Below, piece after piece: positions 21,605 through 34,075 of a stretch of DNA of 64,000 nt. Numbering within the stretch: the first letter of the stretch is position 1; every line of letters starts with the position of its first letter. The notes under the pieces were generated by a model. It worked only from the letters and a program-made list of their open reading frames with translations. It did no database searches and had not been told where the DNA came from. Origin of the DNA: Uloborus plumipes (Eukaryota; Arthropoda; Arachnida; Araneae; Uloboridae); contig JAXGGA010001101.1 of assembly GCA_038373865.1 (NCBI GenBank), positions 1-64,000 of the forward strand, given 5' to 3'. The position numbers and the translations under genes are program-made.

Positions 21605-22564
21605 GTATATACAAAATTCAGTTTTATTATGATAAACTGTGTAAGATCACCGACTTTATTGGTGCTCAATATTTTATGCCATTTACTAGGTCTGAAATCT
21701 CACAACTGTTACTTGCTTAGAGGACCCTCTAAGGCAATTATTTATCTGTCCAAACTCCATCAGACGACAGTTTTGGTTATTTCTGAGTTTTTCTGTGTAA
21801 AATTTAATTTATTGAATTCTGGTAAAAAAATAAATAAAATTTAAGAAAAAAATCCTCCCTCCACCTAAAAAAGAAATTTTAGAAAGAAGAATTTAACTTT
21901 CAAAAAATCCAAAAAAACATCATGGACTTTTAGGCCAGGTAACCAGGGGCAACCCAAACGAAAAGTTTTGGGAGGGAGGAAATTTTCAGTTTGCTGAATG
22001 AAACTCTAAATTTAACTGATTGATAAAATATGAGCATAGCATTACTAAATTTTTATTGAAAAATTGCAATTCTGTAATATTTTCTCCAAATTTGCCGGAA
22101 TCTCAAGCAAAATTTGCTGAATAAAGAAATGTTTGGAAGGTCACAGTGACCTCCTGTGACCTTCCATCGTAGCGTCCCTTGACAGTGACCACCTAAGGTC
22201 CCATGTCAATCCATTGCATGCTTGCTATAAATGAAAAATATTTCTGATAGCAAATTTTTATTATTTCATTGTTCTTCTTTAAAGAGCAAGCTTTGTCTTG
22301 TGCAAGAATGCATTGAGTTCGGGGTACCGGGCAAGACAATGAAGAAACCCAGGAATATTCAAGGGGGAGGGGGGCGGTTGCTTGGGAATTTTAGCTTTCT
22401 TTTTTTAAAGAAAAGGCTTCTATGGGCTCTTCAGAAAGCATGTATGCAACTAATTTGTGTATGGTGACAAAGTGGTAAAAGTTTTAAGAATGTAATTAAT
22501 TATTTTTTTTTTTTAAATCCGAAATTGAACTTACAATGTTCTATTTTTTCCTTTGTCTCTGAAG
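21605..22564 (+). other. Intron 8-9 with GGTCACAGTGACC repeat
   Basis: Holds the repeat at about 21926-22200. The ORF at 22231-22467 is without a domain. Confidence 0.65.
21926..22200 (+). repeat. Interspersed repeat family R2, copy 1
   Basis: Starts near CCAGGGGCAACCC and ends with GGTCACAGTGACC (22139-22151) then GACCTTCCATCG. The same order occurs at 55243-55510 and 63675-63935. No terminal inverted repeats were fixed and no coding capacity is seen. Confidence 0.65.
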
Positions 22565-22706
22565 GTAGTAATGGAAGACTGCAGTTTTCTAGACCTCAGA
22601 GTGCTCAAAAAGCTGCTGCTTTGTTAGGTTGTACGGTTGAAGACCTTGCTAAATGTATTTTCTCTCCTGATCACAGTGGTCCAGTATCAGGAAAGGTGTC
22701 ACCCAG
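22565..22706 (+). CDS. Myo18a: Myo18 coding exon 9
   Basis: Residues 694-741, phase 1 to 2. GSNGRLQFSRPQSAQKAAALL then GCTVEDLAKCIFSPDH. It corresponds to human [20 protein letters not shown]. The 5' end is set by GAAG|GT, where G from exon 8 completes Gly. Confidence 0.94.
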
Positions 22707-22845
22707 GTAATGTTTTGTGCGTATATAATTTCTTGCGTATCTTGTATTATTCATGATAGAATAAAGACATACATAGTGATAGCTTTTCTAACACATATAC
22801 TGTGCATGATATATTTTTAAAAAATATGGATGTATTCATGTAGAG

Positions 22846-23246
22846 CAGCAGTAGGCAACCCGGCGATCGCAATCGACCGGTCGAACTTGAACCTATTGTG
22901 AGTCAATCGCTTGAAGTTTGGTTCAAGTAAAATCAATGAACATTACAGTCTAAAGCAAAATTAGGTTTAATGTCTGAATCAAAATTTATTAGAAAATGTT
23001 TCCAACTTTTTACAGTCATTAGAACTTTTCATAGTCAGTATTTTGTCACTTTTAACATAAAGCAATATGTATCCTAGTCCTTTTCATAAGAATTAACCAA
23101 AAATTCGAAATGAACATAGTCTCAAAGTAACAACTAGTCTGTTTTAGAGTACAGTGCCTCTCCTCTCCTGTCCCCCTACCCACGATCTTGTGTTCGCACC
23201 AAATTTGGAAAGTAGATCTTCAATCGAATTTGGTTGCCGACTGCAG
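22846..23246. mobile_element. hAT MITE
   Basis: 401 bp, ends CAGCAGTAGGCAACC and GGTTGCCGACTGCAG, flanked by exact 8-bp duplications ATGTAGAG (22838-22845, 23247-23254). Non-coding. Confidence 0.88.
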
Positions 23247-23305
23247 ATGTAGAGTTTTCTAATAGCAATGTGTTTTATTCTGTCGTTTGAATGTATAATG
23301 CAGTA

Positions 23306-23481
23306 CTGTCGTCCCCGCTTAATCGGGTAACGGATAAAAGAATATCCCGCTTATACGAATAAAATATCTCGGAACCGATGCCATAGATGGAATGTTAAAG
23401 ATCCCCGCTTAATCCAATACCCCGTTTAATCGAATAAATATTTCTTGGAACCCACAGTATTCGTTTAAGCGGGGCCGACAC
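23306..23481. mobile_element. Pogo/Tigger-like MITE, copy 2
   Basis: 176 bp between TA dinucleotides, ends CTGTCGTCCCCGCTTAATCG and CGTTTAAGCGGGGCCGACAC. Internal CGCTTAATC words repeat. Related to 14646-14811. Confidence 0.75.
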
Positions 23482-24432
23482 TATCTACAAATTTTTCATT
23501 CTTTATTTTTTGGTATTTTCATCATTTACTGTGCTTAAGCTTTATTGTGCAAGCTTGCTTATTTGATTTCTGCTGGAAATAAAGAGGGAAAAAGTGCCCA
23601 ATTCCAACATTTCTTAATAGTTCATAGAGAATCCAAAACTCATTTCTTCAAATATTCTAATGCTCATTTTTGCCCTTTACCTTCCCAGGGCAGTGTTCTG
23701 TCTTATATTTTTGTGACAAAACTTCTAAGAAATATAATGGCATCTATTTGCTGTTCCTAATGTATGAAAAATATGTATCAATATTTTTGCCAGTAAAACA
23801 GCATGTATCCTATAGGATGACATTATCCATTTACGTTTTAAAGACAGGCTCATTGCAGAGCACCTTTTTCGGCAAAAAAAAAAAAAGTTCTTATGGACCA
23901 GGAAATACTGCATTGATACAATCTTTTTTTTTTTTTAAATCTGTTTCTATAGGTTAAGTAGGACAGATGCATATATTTTTCTCTTTTTTTTTTTGCATTT
24001 TGTCTCTTTTCATCACTGTATAAGGATGATTCAGGAAATTTTCCTCACGCTACTCATCGAAATAAGAATGATCAACTTTAATTTTATATTCAGTGGTGCA
24101 TGTTTGGTGCTAATTTAGTTGGTGCAAAAGACTTTGCATGTTGCTAACTTAAAAAATCAGAATTATGTAGACGTTAATAGTATAAAACAGTATTCCTAAA
24201 GTACTTAAAAAGTAATATTTTACTTGAAACTTATTAATGAATCTTTTATGAATTTCTTTAGTTATAATTATTGTCTAACGAATTTGAAAAAAATACGTAT
24301 TCATAACACTTTTTACTTCCAAAATATTATCTTGTATTCAATTTCTTTTCTACGCACATGCATGTTTGTTTGAACTTAACATGATAGCCTAAATTTCTTT
24401 ATCAAATCCTCTAATTGTATAATTTGTGACAG

Positions 24433-24531
24433 GTCAAATGATGGAACTGTGGAGGCAATTGAATGTTTACAGGCTATGGTATCTGGATTATATGCTGAAG
24501 TGTTCAGCTCTCTCATTTTTCTTATTAACAG
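24433..24531 (+). CDS. Myo18a: Myo18 coding exon 10
   Basis: Residues 741-774, phase 2 to 2. RSNDGTVEAIECLQAMVSGL then YAEVFSSLIFLINR. This is the A-x-x-L-Y-x-x-L-F-x-x-L-V-x-x-I-N helix found before switch II in all myosins. Confidence 0.95.
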
Positions 24532-25630
24532 GTAATCCACCTTTGCTTAAATAGTTCATTTCTTAGGATTGAGTTAACTTCATTTTCTTTCATTTAGATG
24601 ATTTTTTTTTTTTTTGATAAGTTTTAGAATTCTATGATCACTGTATATTTGTTTTTGCTTTGGTTCTTTTTTATTGATACCTTTTAATTTAAGAGCGAAC
24701 AAATGTGTGAAACAAGAAAAAAAAAGTTTTTGCAAAAAATAAGATAATTGTTTTTGCATATAAGTATATTTTCCCCTTGGGGTTATATTTTGAAGATACT
24801 GTGCCCTTAGTCATTTGAAACATGTTTAATGTCTATGTTCTTTTATGCAGTAAATCATACGTAAATACATGAATGCTAGTAATGCCTCTCTGATTTGTGC
24901 AAACTGAATGATGATTTGTGTTTCCAGTTACATGCATAAAACTAATTTCTGTGCTTCTAGTAAAATACTATTTTAAAGAACATGTTTTTTAACTGAATTC
25001 ACTGGACAGAGGTGTAATGAAAAGCGCAAAGAACCAATTTATTAATATGGTATTACATACTAAATTATACCAAATCATACCTAGCAATTAGTATTTTTTT
25101 CACATAAATACTTAATCTAATTAGTCAAGAAATACTCGTTATTTTTCTTAACAAATATTACTAAATCATGTGAGATATCTTTAAAGGTATGTAACTACAG
25201 GATAGTTGTTAAGATTTTAAATTTCGTTTCACCACTGAAACTGATGTTATTGAATCATTTCAATATAAGCTTTTCAATTAGATTTAAATCGGAAAAAATA
25301 TTGATTCTATTAATGATTGGAATAATCTTTCTCCCGCTTTTTTTAAAAATGGAAATCCAGAACAGTACATATCCATTTCTCACTCTCTCATCTTAAAATA
25401 AAGAGCTGTTGCTGTTGTCGATGTACTCTGTCATTAAAACATTGCCAGAATTTAATTTTTGCAAAAAATTATGCAGCAGAACAAAGTAGCAGCCAAAAAA
25501 TATTGAGTATAATTAAGCTGTTGCTGGTTCCGCCAATATATTTAAGCAAATAGTTTTTTTTTTTTAATTTTATGAATAATGCTTGATATTTTATGCAAAT
25601 TAACTTTTTTTATTTCAATTTATGACGTAG
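24532..25630 (+). other. Intron 10-11, nothing recognised
   Basis: AT-rich, with several homopolymer T tracts. No exon or repeat family identified. Confidence 0.6.
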
Positions 25631-25823
25631 AGCTATTAATGGAACTGGTCGAAGCATGGCATCTATTCATTTATTAGATTGTCCTGGATTTCAAAATCCT
25701 GCTACATGTGGCCGCATCATGGGTGCTAACCTTGAAGACTTATGTCACAATTATTGTCAAGAAAGATTGCAGTCACTCTATTTTGATACAACTTTTCTCA
25801 CCCAACAAGAAAGATATCTTCAG
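25631..25823 (+). CDS. Myo18a: Myo18 coding exon 11: switch II exon
   Basis: Residues 774-838, phase 2 to 0. Switch II is DCPGFQNP at 790-797 (nt from 25677). The conserved D-I-x-G-F-E is D-C-P-G-F-Q here, replacing the glutamate that normally bridges to switch I arginine. The relay region LCHNYCQERLQSLYFDTTF follows. Confidence 0.97.
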
Positions 25824-26641
25824 GTACATATTTGACTTTGAAATGTTTTTGCTACATCTTTACTGTGCTATTATTATTATTATTTAAAACAAAGATGGTG
25901 AAAAAAAAATTAGCTTTTTAAAAAAGAGGTAATTGATAACTAGAACATTAATCAGGGTATTTTCAGATCATTAGAACCAGGAATTATCAGGGAATTTCAT
26001 TTTGATTTTAAAAAGTCGTTGTGTGAAAAGTTGAGAAAAATTGCTAATTTGGTCTAAAACCTGGAAAATTATTAAATCAAGCCTGGAAAACATTATCTTT
26101 TGCATCATAAATTGTAGTTTATTATATTCCTTACTTACTGGCATCTTAAACAAAAGGAATGTATGTATTCGCATGTGAAGTGAATACTTCAAGCATGTGA
26201 AGTGAATACCCAAAGACTTACCATATCAGCAGAAAGAAGTATTATAACATGAAGACCTTAAGTTCCAATGTTAAAATTATTAATAGTTGTTTTTGCTTAT
26301 GTTTCAGCAAATTTCACTTCTCAAAGTGAACTGTAACCCTGCATTAATAGCAATGCTTTTTACATCGTTATGAAATATCTCTGTTTAAAATTTATTTATG
26401 GCTTAGTTAATATTTGGTCTGGTGGTAATTAAGGTCTGGTGTGTATTAGTCAATGCAAATAACATTAATACAGATCTTCATTAAAAGTATGATTGTGTTA
26501 CCTCGGGTTAATGTAATGGAGTTTTCCTGCTGATCAGTTTTTCTGGTTTCGTAAATTTAAATAATTGCTGTATAGCTCTTGCTTTTTTTTGGTATCTAAA
26601 TATTATTCAGATTTTTTAATTGCTTGGTTTATTACTTATAG
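25824..26641 (+). other. Intron 11-12, nothing recognised
   Basis: AT-rich. A minus-strand 80-codon ORF is fortuitous. Confidence 0.6.
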
Positions 26642-26867
26642 GAAAATATTGAATGGAACAAAGAAGAATTTCATATGCCTAATCCAGCTCCACTTATTGA
26701 TGTAATTGATCACACCCCTCAGCAAGGCGCTGTCCGTGCCTCTACTGCCGATCTCCGTGAAATTGGGAAGCGTGGCCTTCTGTGGCTGTTGGATGAAGAA
26801 TCATTATTTCCTGGGGCTAGTGAAAAATCATTCTTAGATAAAGTTTTTACTAACTACTCTGGAAAAG
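26642..26867 (+). CDS. Myo18a: Myo18 coding exon 12
   Basis: Residues 839-914, phase 0 to 1. ENIEWNKEEFHMPNPAPLID ... RGLLWLLDEESLFPGASEKS. It matches human GLLWLLEEEALVPGASEDT, the lower 50 kDa region. Confidence 0.96.
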
Positions 26868-27195
26868 GTAAGTAAATGGATATATTTATCAACAATTTAG
26901 TTAATTTATTATTTTCATGAACATGCTGAAAGTCATAAAAGATCAATATTTTCAAAAGAAACGAAAGTCAGAGTTTTCTACTTGAGAAGTAAACTTCTTT
27001 TAGAATTACTGTTTTTTGAATTTAGAAGACTTTTTGTAGTTAATGCATATTCTCATTTTTAAACAGTTTTATACCAAACTTAACGTCTTTCACTAATTTT
27101 AAATTGTAATATTTTAATGTCACTTATATTCTAACTTCTACTAGAACTGTCCACTCTGAGTATTATTATTTTTTTAGAATATGAAAAAGTAAAAA

Positions 27196-27372
27196 CAGGT
27201 CCGTCATGTGGTCGTTCGGGGAGAGGGGTCAATTGTCTCCCCCTTGGCTTTGGGAAACTACTGTATTTACTTATGAGTGGAAGAGGTTTTTGCTGTTTTT
27301 TGGTACAACTCCCATGGAGTTTATACCCTGTGCCCCCCCCCCCCTCTGGAAAAATTGGAAATGATGGGCCTG
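27196..27372. mobile_element. hAT MITE family M1, copy 1
   Basis: 177 bp, ends CAGGTCCGTCATG and CATGATGGGCCTG-type (rc CAGGCCCATCA). Flanks AGTAAAAA/AGTAAAAC are near-exact 8-bp duplications. GC-rich ends enclose GTATTTACTTATGAGTGG. Same family at 43950-44108, 34832-34918 and 53985-54150. Confidence 0.8.
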
Positions 27373-27411
27373 AGTAAAACGTACCTTGGTGCAAAATCAA
27401 TTTATTAGCTA

Positions 27412-29046
27412 CTAGCGGTACCCGCACGGCTTTGCCCGTGGTATAAAATTAAAAATTCATTTGTAAAAAATTGATATAGCAGAAAAAATACTCTATTTTA
27501 GTTATTCAACTATAATTCTTTTAAAGAATGATATAAAAATTTGGCATGGACCCCACACTACTTCCTTTTACGTGTAAATTTCTTAGTAGATGCCTTAAGT
27601 GCTAAAATAGTGCTTGGAGTGAGCAAAATAACAATTCAAACATTTACATCCCTAGTTTGCCACAAAACAATGCAAAAAAAGTTTTTCAATGATTAATCTC
27701 CTAAATATCGCCGATTTTAACATCATTCAGTGGATTTTTCCCAAAATATCGCCAATAGCACCAAATTAAACCCAAATTAAAAAAATAAATTTTTCGCCAA
27801 ATTTGCCGCCAATTTGGCGATATGTCGCCAAATTGGCGTCAGACACTTGGCGACTAAAAGCTTGGCGATATTTCGCCAAGTGCTCGCGCCAATTCATATC
27901 ACTTTTGTCTGCATTGAAATTAACACTGATTTACCCCATAAAAGGGGTAAAAACCCCCTTGGGGAATTTCGAATGCAACCCCAAGGGGAGGTGCACAAAA
28001 ATAAGCCAAAAGAGAAAATAAGAACAATTTTGCTGCTCACAGAAATCTTACCAAAGTTTAAAAGAAAAGAAAGTTTTCTTTCCTAACTTCAAAAACAAAA
28101 TAATAGAAATTTCGTGTATTATTCTTCACCATGATAATAAAAACAATAAACATCGACAAACATAAACCAGCAAATGATAAATTAAAAGCCAAACTCGTTC
28201 ACTCAAGCCATTTACTGCAATTTATATTGAAATAAAAAAAAGAAAGAAAATATGTTTTGCCAGACGATAAATTTAGAATGGTTTACTATCATGTTGTTTC
28301 TTTTTTGACTTCATTTTAGTTAAACAATGTTTCCCTCTTCTACACAACTCGTCAGATTGCCAAAATATCTCTAAACTCACAAAAATTGGTACGCGTCAGT
28401 TTCTTCCTTCTCTACCTTTTTTAAAGAAAGGACTCGATTTCTCATTTGATTGACAGGTGCCATCTTATCACGATTTTATTATATTTCATTTGACTAATTT
28501 TAATAAGGCTTGGAGTTTGGATTGCTACAAAAACAAATACATTTTTAAAATTATTAATGGAAAAAGAACAAAACAAATAACCGAAATAAAAACGTAACCA
28601 TGGTAACAACATTAAAAGTTGATTTTCGTTGATAAAATAATTCATTTCATTAACCATTTTAGAATCGTTTGGCTTGCTTTACTGAAGATAAGCCTTGAAT
28701 TCCGGGATTCTAAAAATAATTGTTACAGCTCTCCTGATGATCGTAGAAACTTCGAAAAAACTTCATTTTGTGCAGAAAATTTCAAGCTTTCGAATGACAT
28801 AAGACTTGAAAATGTGTATGAAATATTTCTTCCCTATTTTATCGAATTTCTGCTAAGAATTCGAATAGAAAAAGAACGAAATGGAATTTTCGAAAAATCG
28901 CTTCGAGGTGCAAAACTACATGCTACAAACTATTTTTGTGTCAAGTGGCATGAAAATCGACCGAACGGTTTGGGCGCTACGCGCGTAACAGACAGTCAGA
29001 AGGACAGAAAGAAAGACAAACCTTCAGCTTTATTATTAGTAGAGAT
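27412..29046 (+). repeat. Large interspersed repeat, CTAGCGGTACCCGCACGG type
   Basis: Starts CTACTAGCGGTACCC and ends TTATTATTAGTAGA after GACCGAACGGTTTGG and CAGACAGTCAG. The end words match patterns I recall from abundant arthropod repeats. Its layout parallels 13762-15325. It contains the TTGGCGA cluster (27748-27893). No transposase or RT is recognisable. Confidence 0.55.
27748..27893. repeat. Cluster of TTGGCGA/CGCCAA inverted words
   Basis: About nine TTGGCG or CGCCAA words in both orientations occur within about 145 bp, forming nested potential hairpins. Confidence 0.75.
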
Positions 29047-29893
29047 TCAGCATAAGTTTTAGTACACATGGAAAAGATATTGTAAAAGCATGCTTTGGGC
29101 TAGTAAGAAACAACTTGCTCAATGCATAAAAGTGTGAGCTTTGGGATCCAAGGAAAATTATTTGCACACTGAAACTCACAATATTAAAGGATGATAAAAG
29201 GGCACCTTATCTCCCCGAATCATACATGTAGTACATTTTTAAAATCATGCCATAAATATGTTTGTTTATTTGTTAACGGAAAAATCTGTTCGGCATCAAA
29301 TTTTCTGTAACTATTTATCAAATTTCAGTTTGTCAAAGTTGCTTTCAATCCATGCATACACATAAATAATCCACTATTTTAGTGCACATAAAAATTGCTG
29401 TATAGTTTACAAATAAATCAGCCAAGGATATTAATTTTATTCATTCTTCTGATTTTGAAAGACATTGCAAGCTAATACCAGAGCATTTTGTTGTTTTGCT
29501 GTTTAAATGCATTAAATATCCATATTAATATTTATTTTCTTCATTTCAAGAAAGAAGCAAACAAGAAATTAAAATATAAAGTTTCTTTGGGAGTATTGAT
29601 CGTGTATAATTATTCTTGAAGAATAAACTGATATTGTTTTACCAAGAAACATTTCTGAAAGTATTATTTTGTATGACCATAGATAATAAATTCTTTTCTT
29701 GAAAGCTTTACTTACTTCACTTTTATTGGCTATTTGATTTTAAAAAATCATACTAATGTTATTTCTCTCTCTCTCTCTTTAAATTCCATTGTCGTCAAAA
29801 TGTTAGATGTATTATGGTGTTTTTTTTATTACTAGGCAATAGATATGAGACTTCAAATTTGTAAACTTTTAATTCCCTTTTCTTTTGCCACAG

Positions 29894-30056
29894 AATATCA
29901 ACAAATGGTAAGAAAAGGACCGTACAATCACCAGTTTACTGTTCAGCATTTCCATGGTACTAATCCAGTGGTGTACTCTGTTACTGGATGGCTGCGCTAT
30001 TCAAGAGAGCACCCTGCAGCTCGGCAGGCTTCATACCTGCTTCAAGAGTCGCAAAA
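29894..30056 (+). CDS. Myo18a: Myo18 coding exon 13
   Basis: Residues 914-968, phase 1 to 2. EYQQMVRKGPYNHQFTVQHF then HGTNPVVYSVTGWLRYSRE ... LLQESQK. It matches human [20 protein letters not shown]. Acceptor is GCCACAG. Confidence 0.96.
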
Positions 30057-31755
30057 GTAATTAAATAGCACTCCTTTCCTTGCTTGCATGAAGCTAATGT
30101 GACTACACCTGTTAGAAGTTTTGGTATTGCTAAAAACTATGCTACATTTAAAAAATAAAAACATGTTGGTGTTCATTGGCAATGCAATCAAATAAACAAA
30201 TGAGAAATTTGTTTCTGTATGCAGTATGAATGCACAAAATTTCTTCATTATGCTTCAAACATTAATGTCCTTGAAATGATCTATTAAATATGAAAATTCT
30301 CTAAGTATTTTTTATGGCGCTGTTTAGTAGCACAGCTAGGAATTTCTTGTGAGGGTGATTGTGAATTGAATTACCATGATGCTGCAACACTGTGGGTCAA
30401 TGAATGAAGGTTGCTGGATTGGTATTTAAGTGCAGCTTATTTAAATAAAAGTAGTGTTTAAGTTTATGTTTTTAAGTTATACTTTTTGTCTGCTGCAACG
30501 TAAAATATCCATATAAATAAAACAAAGAATATGTATATATATATATATGTGTGTACCTTATACAAATCCACAGTTTACATCGGATCTGGACGAAATTTGG
30601 CACCCGATACTTGGGTACCCAGGAAGGATCATAGGGTGGTTTTTGAGTTGGAAAAAAATACTGATCTGCTCGAATTTCGAATAAAGGACTTCAAAATGAC
30701 TCTATCTAGCGAAGTACTTATCAGATCTTCTCTGTTGTGGTTTCATTTGAAATAACGCAAAAAATACCTGTTAGGAAAGTTTCTTTCCAACGGTTTTCAA
30801 AGCCACTAATCGATATCTCCACCTTGAAAAAAGATATGGGCATTTGAAAATTTGGAAATATCCATTTTAAATTGGATTTATAAAATTGTCTGCACGAGCT
30901 TGAAAGAAATTAAATAGAGTGAAATCAATTATTAATGAGAAATAGGTGTTGCCATTTTTTCTTGAACATAAACAAATAAAATTCTTGCTTTTGCTTTGGG
31001 CTTTTCCTGTAACGGACGAATTAAAAAATTTTTTGGCGATTGATTAATTTTTCATACTGCTTTCTGGCAAACTCTTGAATTTAATTTAATCGGGACTTTT
31101 AGACACACGCGTCACTTTACATGACATTTTACCTCAAAATAGATCCCCTGCAGAGCCGGGCCAAGTAGATAGTAAACCAATAAAAATTACTGCACCTGTC
31201 GGTTTTCTATGTCAAATTTGGCATACAGCTATTAAAAATTAAATGTGTACCTTTTATTCAATATGTTAAAGGAAAGATTATTGCTGCTAGGAAATGATCC
31301 ATAAAAATATTTATTTACAAAATTTAATTTCTGAAATATATAGTAAATAATGCTTTGAATTTTTTCTAACTTTTGAAACTCATTTATAAACTATAATTAA
31401 TTGGGTCTAAAAATCAATAAGCATCATCACACGTATAATAGTTAGATAGCATTTTTTGGTTGTAAAATAAAAGAAAATGAAATTTTCATTCTAATCACGA
31501 GTATTAGTTTCATGCAAACATTCATAACTTGTTTTTTAATTAAGTTAAAGTCCATGTGTTTGGAACTTCGACTTTAATGTGTATTAAATGTATTCCTATC
31601 ATCATTATAAATTAACTTATCTCTTCATCTTGTCATCAAAAATGTTAGTTCTTTTTCAACAGTTTCTTGTAGATAATGTTGTAGCAAGAGCTTATTGGAA
31701 AATAAAATTTACGAATTTGTTGCTCAATTTTACTTATTTATTTATTTTTAAACAG
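30057..31755 (+). other. Intron 13-14 with an interspersed repeat
   Basis: Holds an unclassified repeat (about 30520-31190). The rest is AT-rich. Confidence 0.6.
30520..31190 (+). repeat. Interspersed repeat with TA microsatellite head
   Basis: Starts at a (TA)n/TG tract, then CGGATCTGGACGAAATTTGG and CGATATCTCCACCTTG. Ends near GCAGAGCCGGGCC. Such words (GACGAAATTTGGCA) recur in many arthropod interspersed repeats (recollection). The ORF at 30531-30755 is part of it. Confidence 0.45.
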
Positions 31756-31936
31756 AGATTATGTAAATCAACTATTCTCTGCATCTCGTGGGGTCTTTGG
31801 AGCATCTGGGAGCAACACGTTGCATGCAGATGGTGGTTCAACGCTGAGGAGAAGTTCCAGTATGAGACGTGCTCAAGGTGTTGCTGCAGCAGGAGTGAAA
31901 AGGAGATCTCTACCTCTGCAAGTTAAATACACAATG
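31756..31936 (+). CDS. Myo18a: Myo18 coding exon 14: Ser/Arg-rich loop
   Basis: Residues 968-1028, phase 2 to 0. KDYVNQLFSASRGVFGASGS ... LRRSSSMRRAQGVAAAGVKR RSLPLQVKYTM. It corresponds to the surface-loop (loop 2-like) region, where human has LRRATSMRKTF...KKKSLCIQMK. The conserved LRR-x-x-SMR is a possible basophilic kinase site (inference). Confidence 0.95.
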
Positions 31937-33870
31937 GTGGGTTGAAATTGCTTTTTAAAATGCTAATCAAATCACGAAGGTGACAACCAGCATCAAGCTC
32001 TGAGCCAATCAATGTTGATTATGGCCACTTTTTTATTCTCTAGTGGTACTCAAGAGCTTCCTTAAAACTATCTACCCCCTTGCAAGTAATAACTGCTTCT
32101 GAAAAACTGTTCTAAAGGTCTTCAACCTTATTCATATAGTAATGTTATAAGTTCGAGATTGGTTTTAAATTTGAATAGCTTAAAGTATTGACTTCTGTGC
32201 AAAAACTTAAGCCAATTGCATCTTTTATATCAATAAATGTAATGCTAAAAGGACCAAGTTATATTCCCTTCTGACGCTCTTTTGATTAAGACTGTACAGT
32301 GTACATATTACTAATCTTTGTTGAACTTAACAGAATATTTTAAGTAGAGGTTTGATTTTTTGAGAACATCACTCTGTCCTGAATTTTTTTTTAAACTTAA
32401 CGTATTGGTTTTTATTCTGTCCTTTCTATTTTTGCAATGTTTCAAATAAATTAAGTACATATGAATGGTTATAAAGTGAGACAAATTTATTGCACCAAGA
32501 AGTTACATAAAGATGTGCTTCTTTATGCTTGATTAAGAATTAAAGGGAAAACATAAATCTATATGACACGTAAGAACAGGAAAATGTATTTTTATATGAC
32601 ACATCTGTCAAGATTATTGCAAGATTGATAATTTTTTTCTGCTGGACTCTTTTATATTCAATTTTAAAATCTTGTTTACCAAAAAAAAAAAGAATGAAAT
32701 CTTATTTGATATTAAGTTGTAATGCTGTTTTTCTCCCCTTGCTTTCCATTTTGAAAAATATTGTTTTATTCTTGCAAAAGCCTTTTCTTTGGAAAACTAC
32801 GAATAAAATATCATGTTCACAAATAGGAAAATTTGTAATTGAAAGTTTGAGTATTTAAAAATAGAAATATGTAACTTTAGATTTATCTCCCCCATTTTCT
32901 AATCCTATGCCCTTAACATGTATATGTGACTCTAAATGATTACTCTAATCATTGGCTTGAAATTACACCATCTGCAAAGGGATGATGAAACAGGGTGATG
33001 TCAATGACGTCCCCAGAATTGTTCCCTTGGAGGGGCTAAGAGGCCCTCCTGCAGAAAGTTTTTGAATTTGAAGTCCTAAAAGTCCTAGAGGAAAAAAACA
33101 AGCTATTTTTAGTAAAGTTAAAAAGGAGTTGGGGCAATCTCTTGGCAATTTTCTAAAAATCAGTTCAAAAAAATGCAATTTAAGGCAATTTTAGTTTTTT
33201 CAAGGGGGTTAAACTGCATGCTTCTGGGGGGGGGCGGCTTAAGCCCTTTAAATACCCCCGTGGGTGTGCCACTATGTGATGCTATCACAAATGACTTTCA
33301 ATGGGCCTATCTCATTGTTTTAGATTTTCTGGAAAGGTGGAGGAGTATGTGTTCAATATATATTATGTAGCAGTATTTTTATATGTTTATGAATTCCAAA
33401 CAGTCAAGAGTAATTGTCCCCTCCTGGTCTTTTGAATGATATGCCTTCACTTTCTGAACTCTACTGAGATTTTCAGTGTCTTTAGCATAAAAACCATGAC
33501 TAAGTTCTACCTCAAGTTTGGTTTTGATTTTCTATTTCACTATTGTACTGCCGTGGGAAAGTAAAGGACAGTGTGTGTATATTTTTCATTTTCGTCATCT
33601 AATGTACTAAATTTAAATTGCACAAGCTTGCTTATTTAGTTTCCCATAAAAATACAGAATTTTAAAAAAAGTCAAACTTCGACATTTCCCTATTGTTAGC
33701 ATGAAATATAAAAGGCATTTCTTCAAGGTATCTCAAAATCTCATTGTTGCAGATACTACCCTGTGCCTTCTCATGACAGTACAAGCGAAGTGCTTCCAGT
33801 TTAAATCATTTTTGTCACATTTTGCTCACTCACACTGTCAAGCATAAGTAAAATTTGTCCTTATTTTCAG
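31937..33870 (+). other. Intron 14-15, old repeats only
   Basis: A G/C-run-rich patch at about 33000-33260 and a patch at about 33540-33750 similar to 23490-23700 are probable old repeats. The remainder is AT-rich; listed ORFs are fortuitous. Confidence 0.5.
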
Positions 33871-34075
33871 GATGGATTGGTGGATCTGATGCGCCGAACT
33901 TCAGTGCATTTTGTCCACTGTCTTCTGCCCAGACACAATGCAGGCATTGCTGAAACGCGCCTGTCTCCTGTTTCTAATAAAGGTGCTTTGGGTGAAGAAA
34001 TGCTTAACATTCCACTCCTGAGATCGCAAATACGAGGGTTTCAAGTTCTTGACACTATCAGAGTTCATAAACAAG
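33871..34075 (+). CDS. Myo18a: Myo18 coding exon 15
   Basis: Residues 1029-1097, phase 0 to 1. DGLVDLMRRTSVHFVHCLLP RHNAG ... LLRSQIRGFQVLDTIRVHKQ. This is the actin-binding/SH1-helix region; HFVHCLLP replaces the usual HFVRCIxPN, as in Myo18A (HFVHCFLP). Confidence 0.97.

Larger units (their letters stand above)
22707..24432 (+). other. Intron 9-10 with a hAT element and a pogo-like MITE
   Basis: Holds elements at 22846-23246 and 23306-23481. About 23490-23700 is distantly similar to 33540-33750 (GCACAAGCTTGCTTATTT shared word), an old unclassified repeat. Confidence 0.65.
26868..29893 (+). other. Intron 12-13 with hAT MITE and large repeat
   Basis: Holds elements at 27196-27372 and about 27412-29046. 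The ORFs at 27803-28086 and 28619-29062 lie inside the latter and show no known domain. About 29050-29893 is AT-rich with a CT microsatellite near 29765. Confidence 0.65.
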
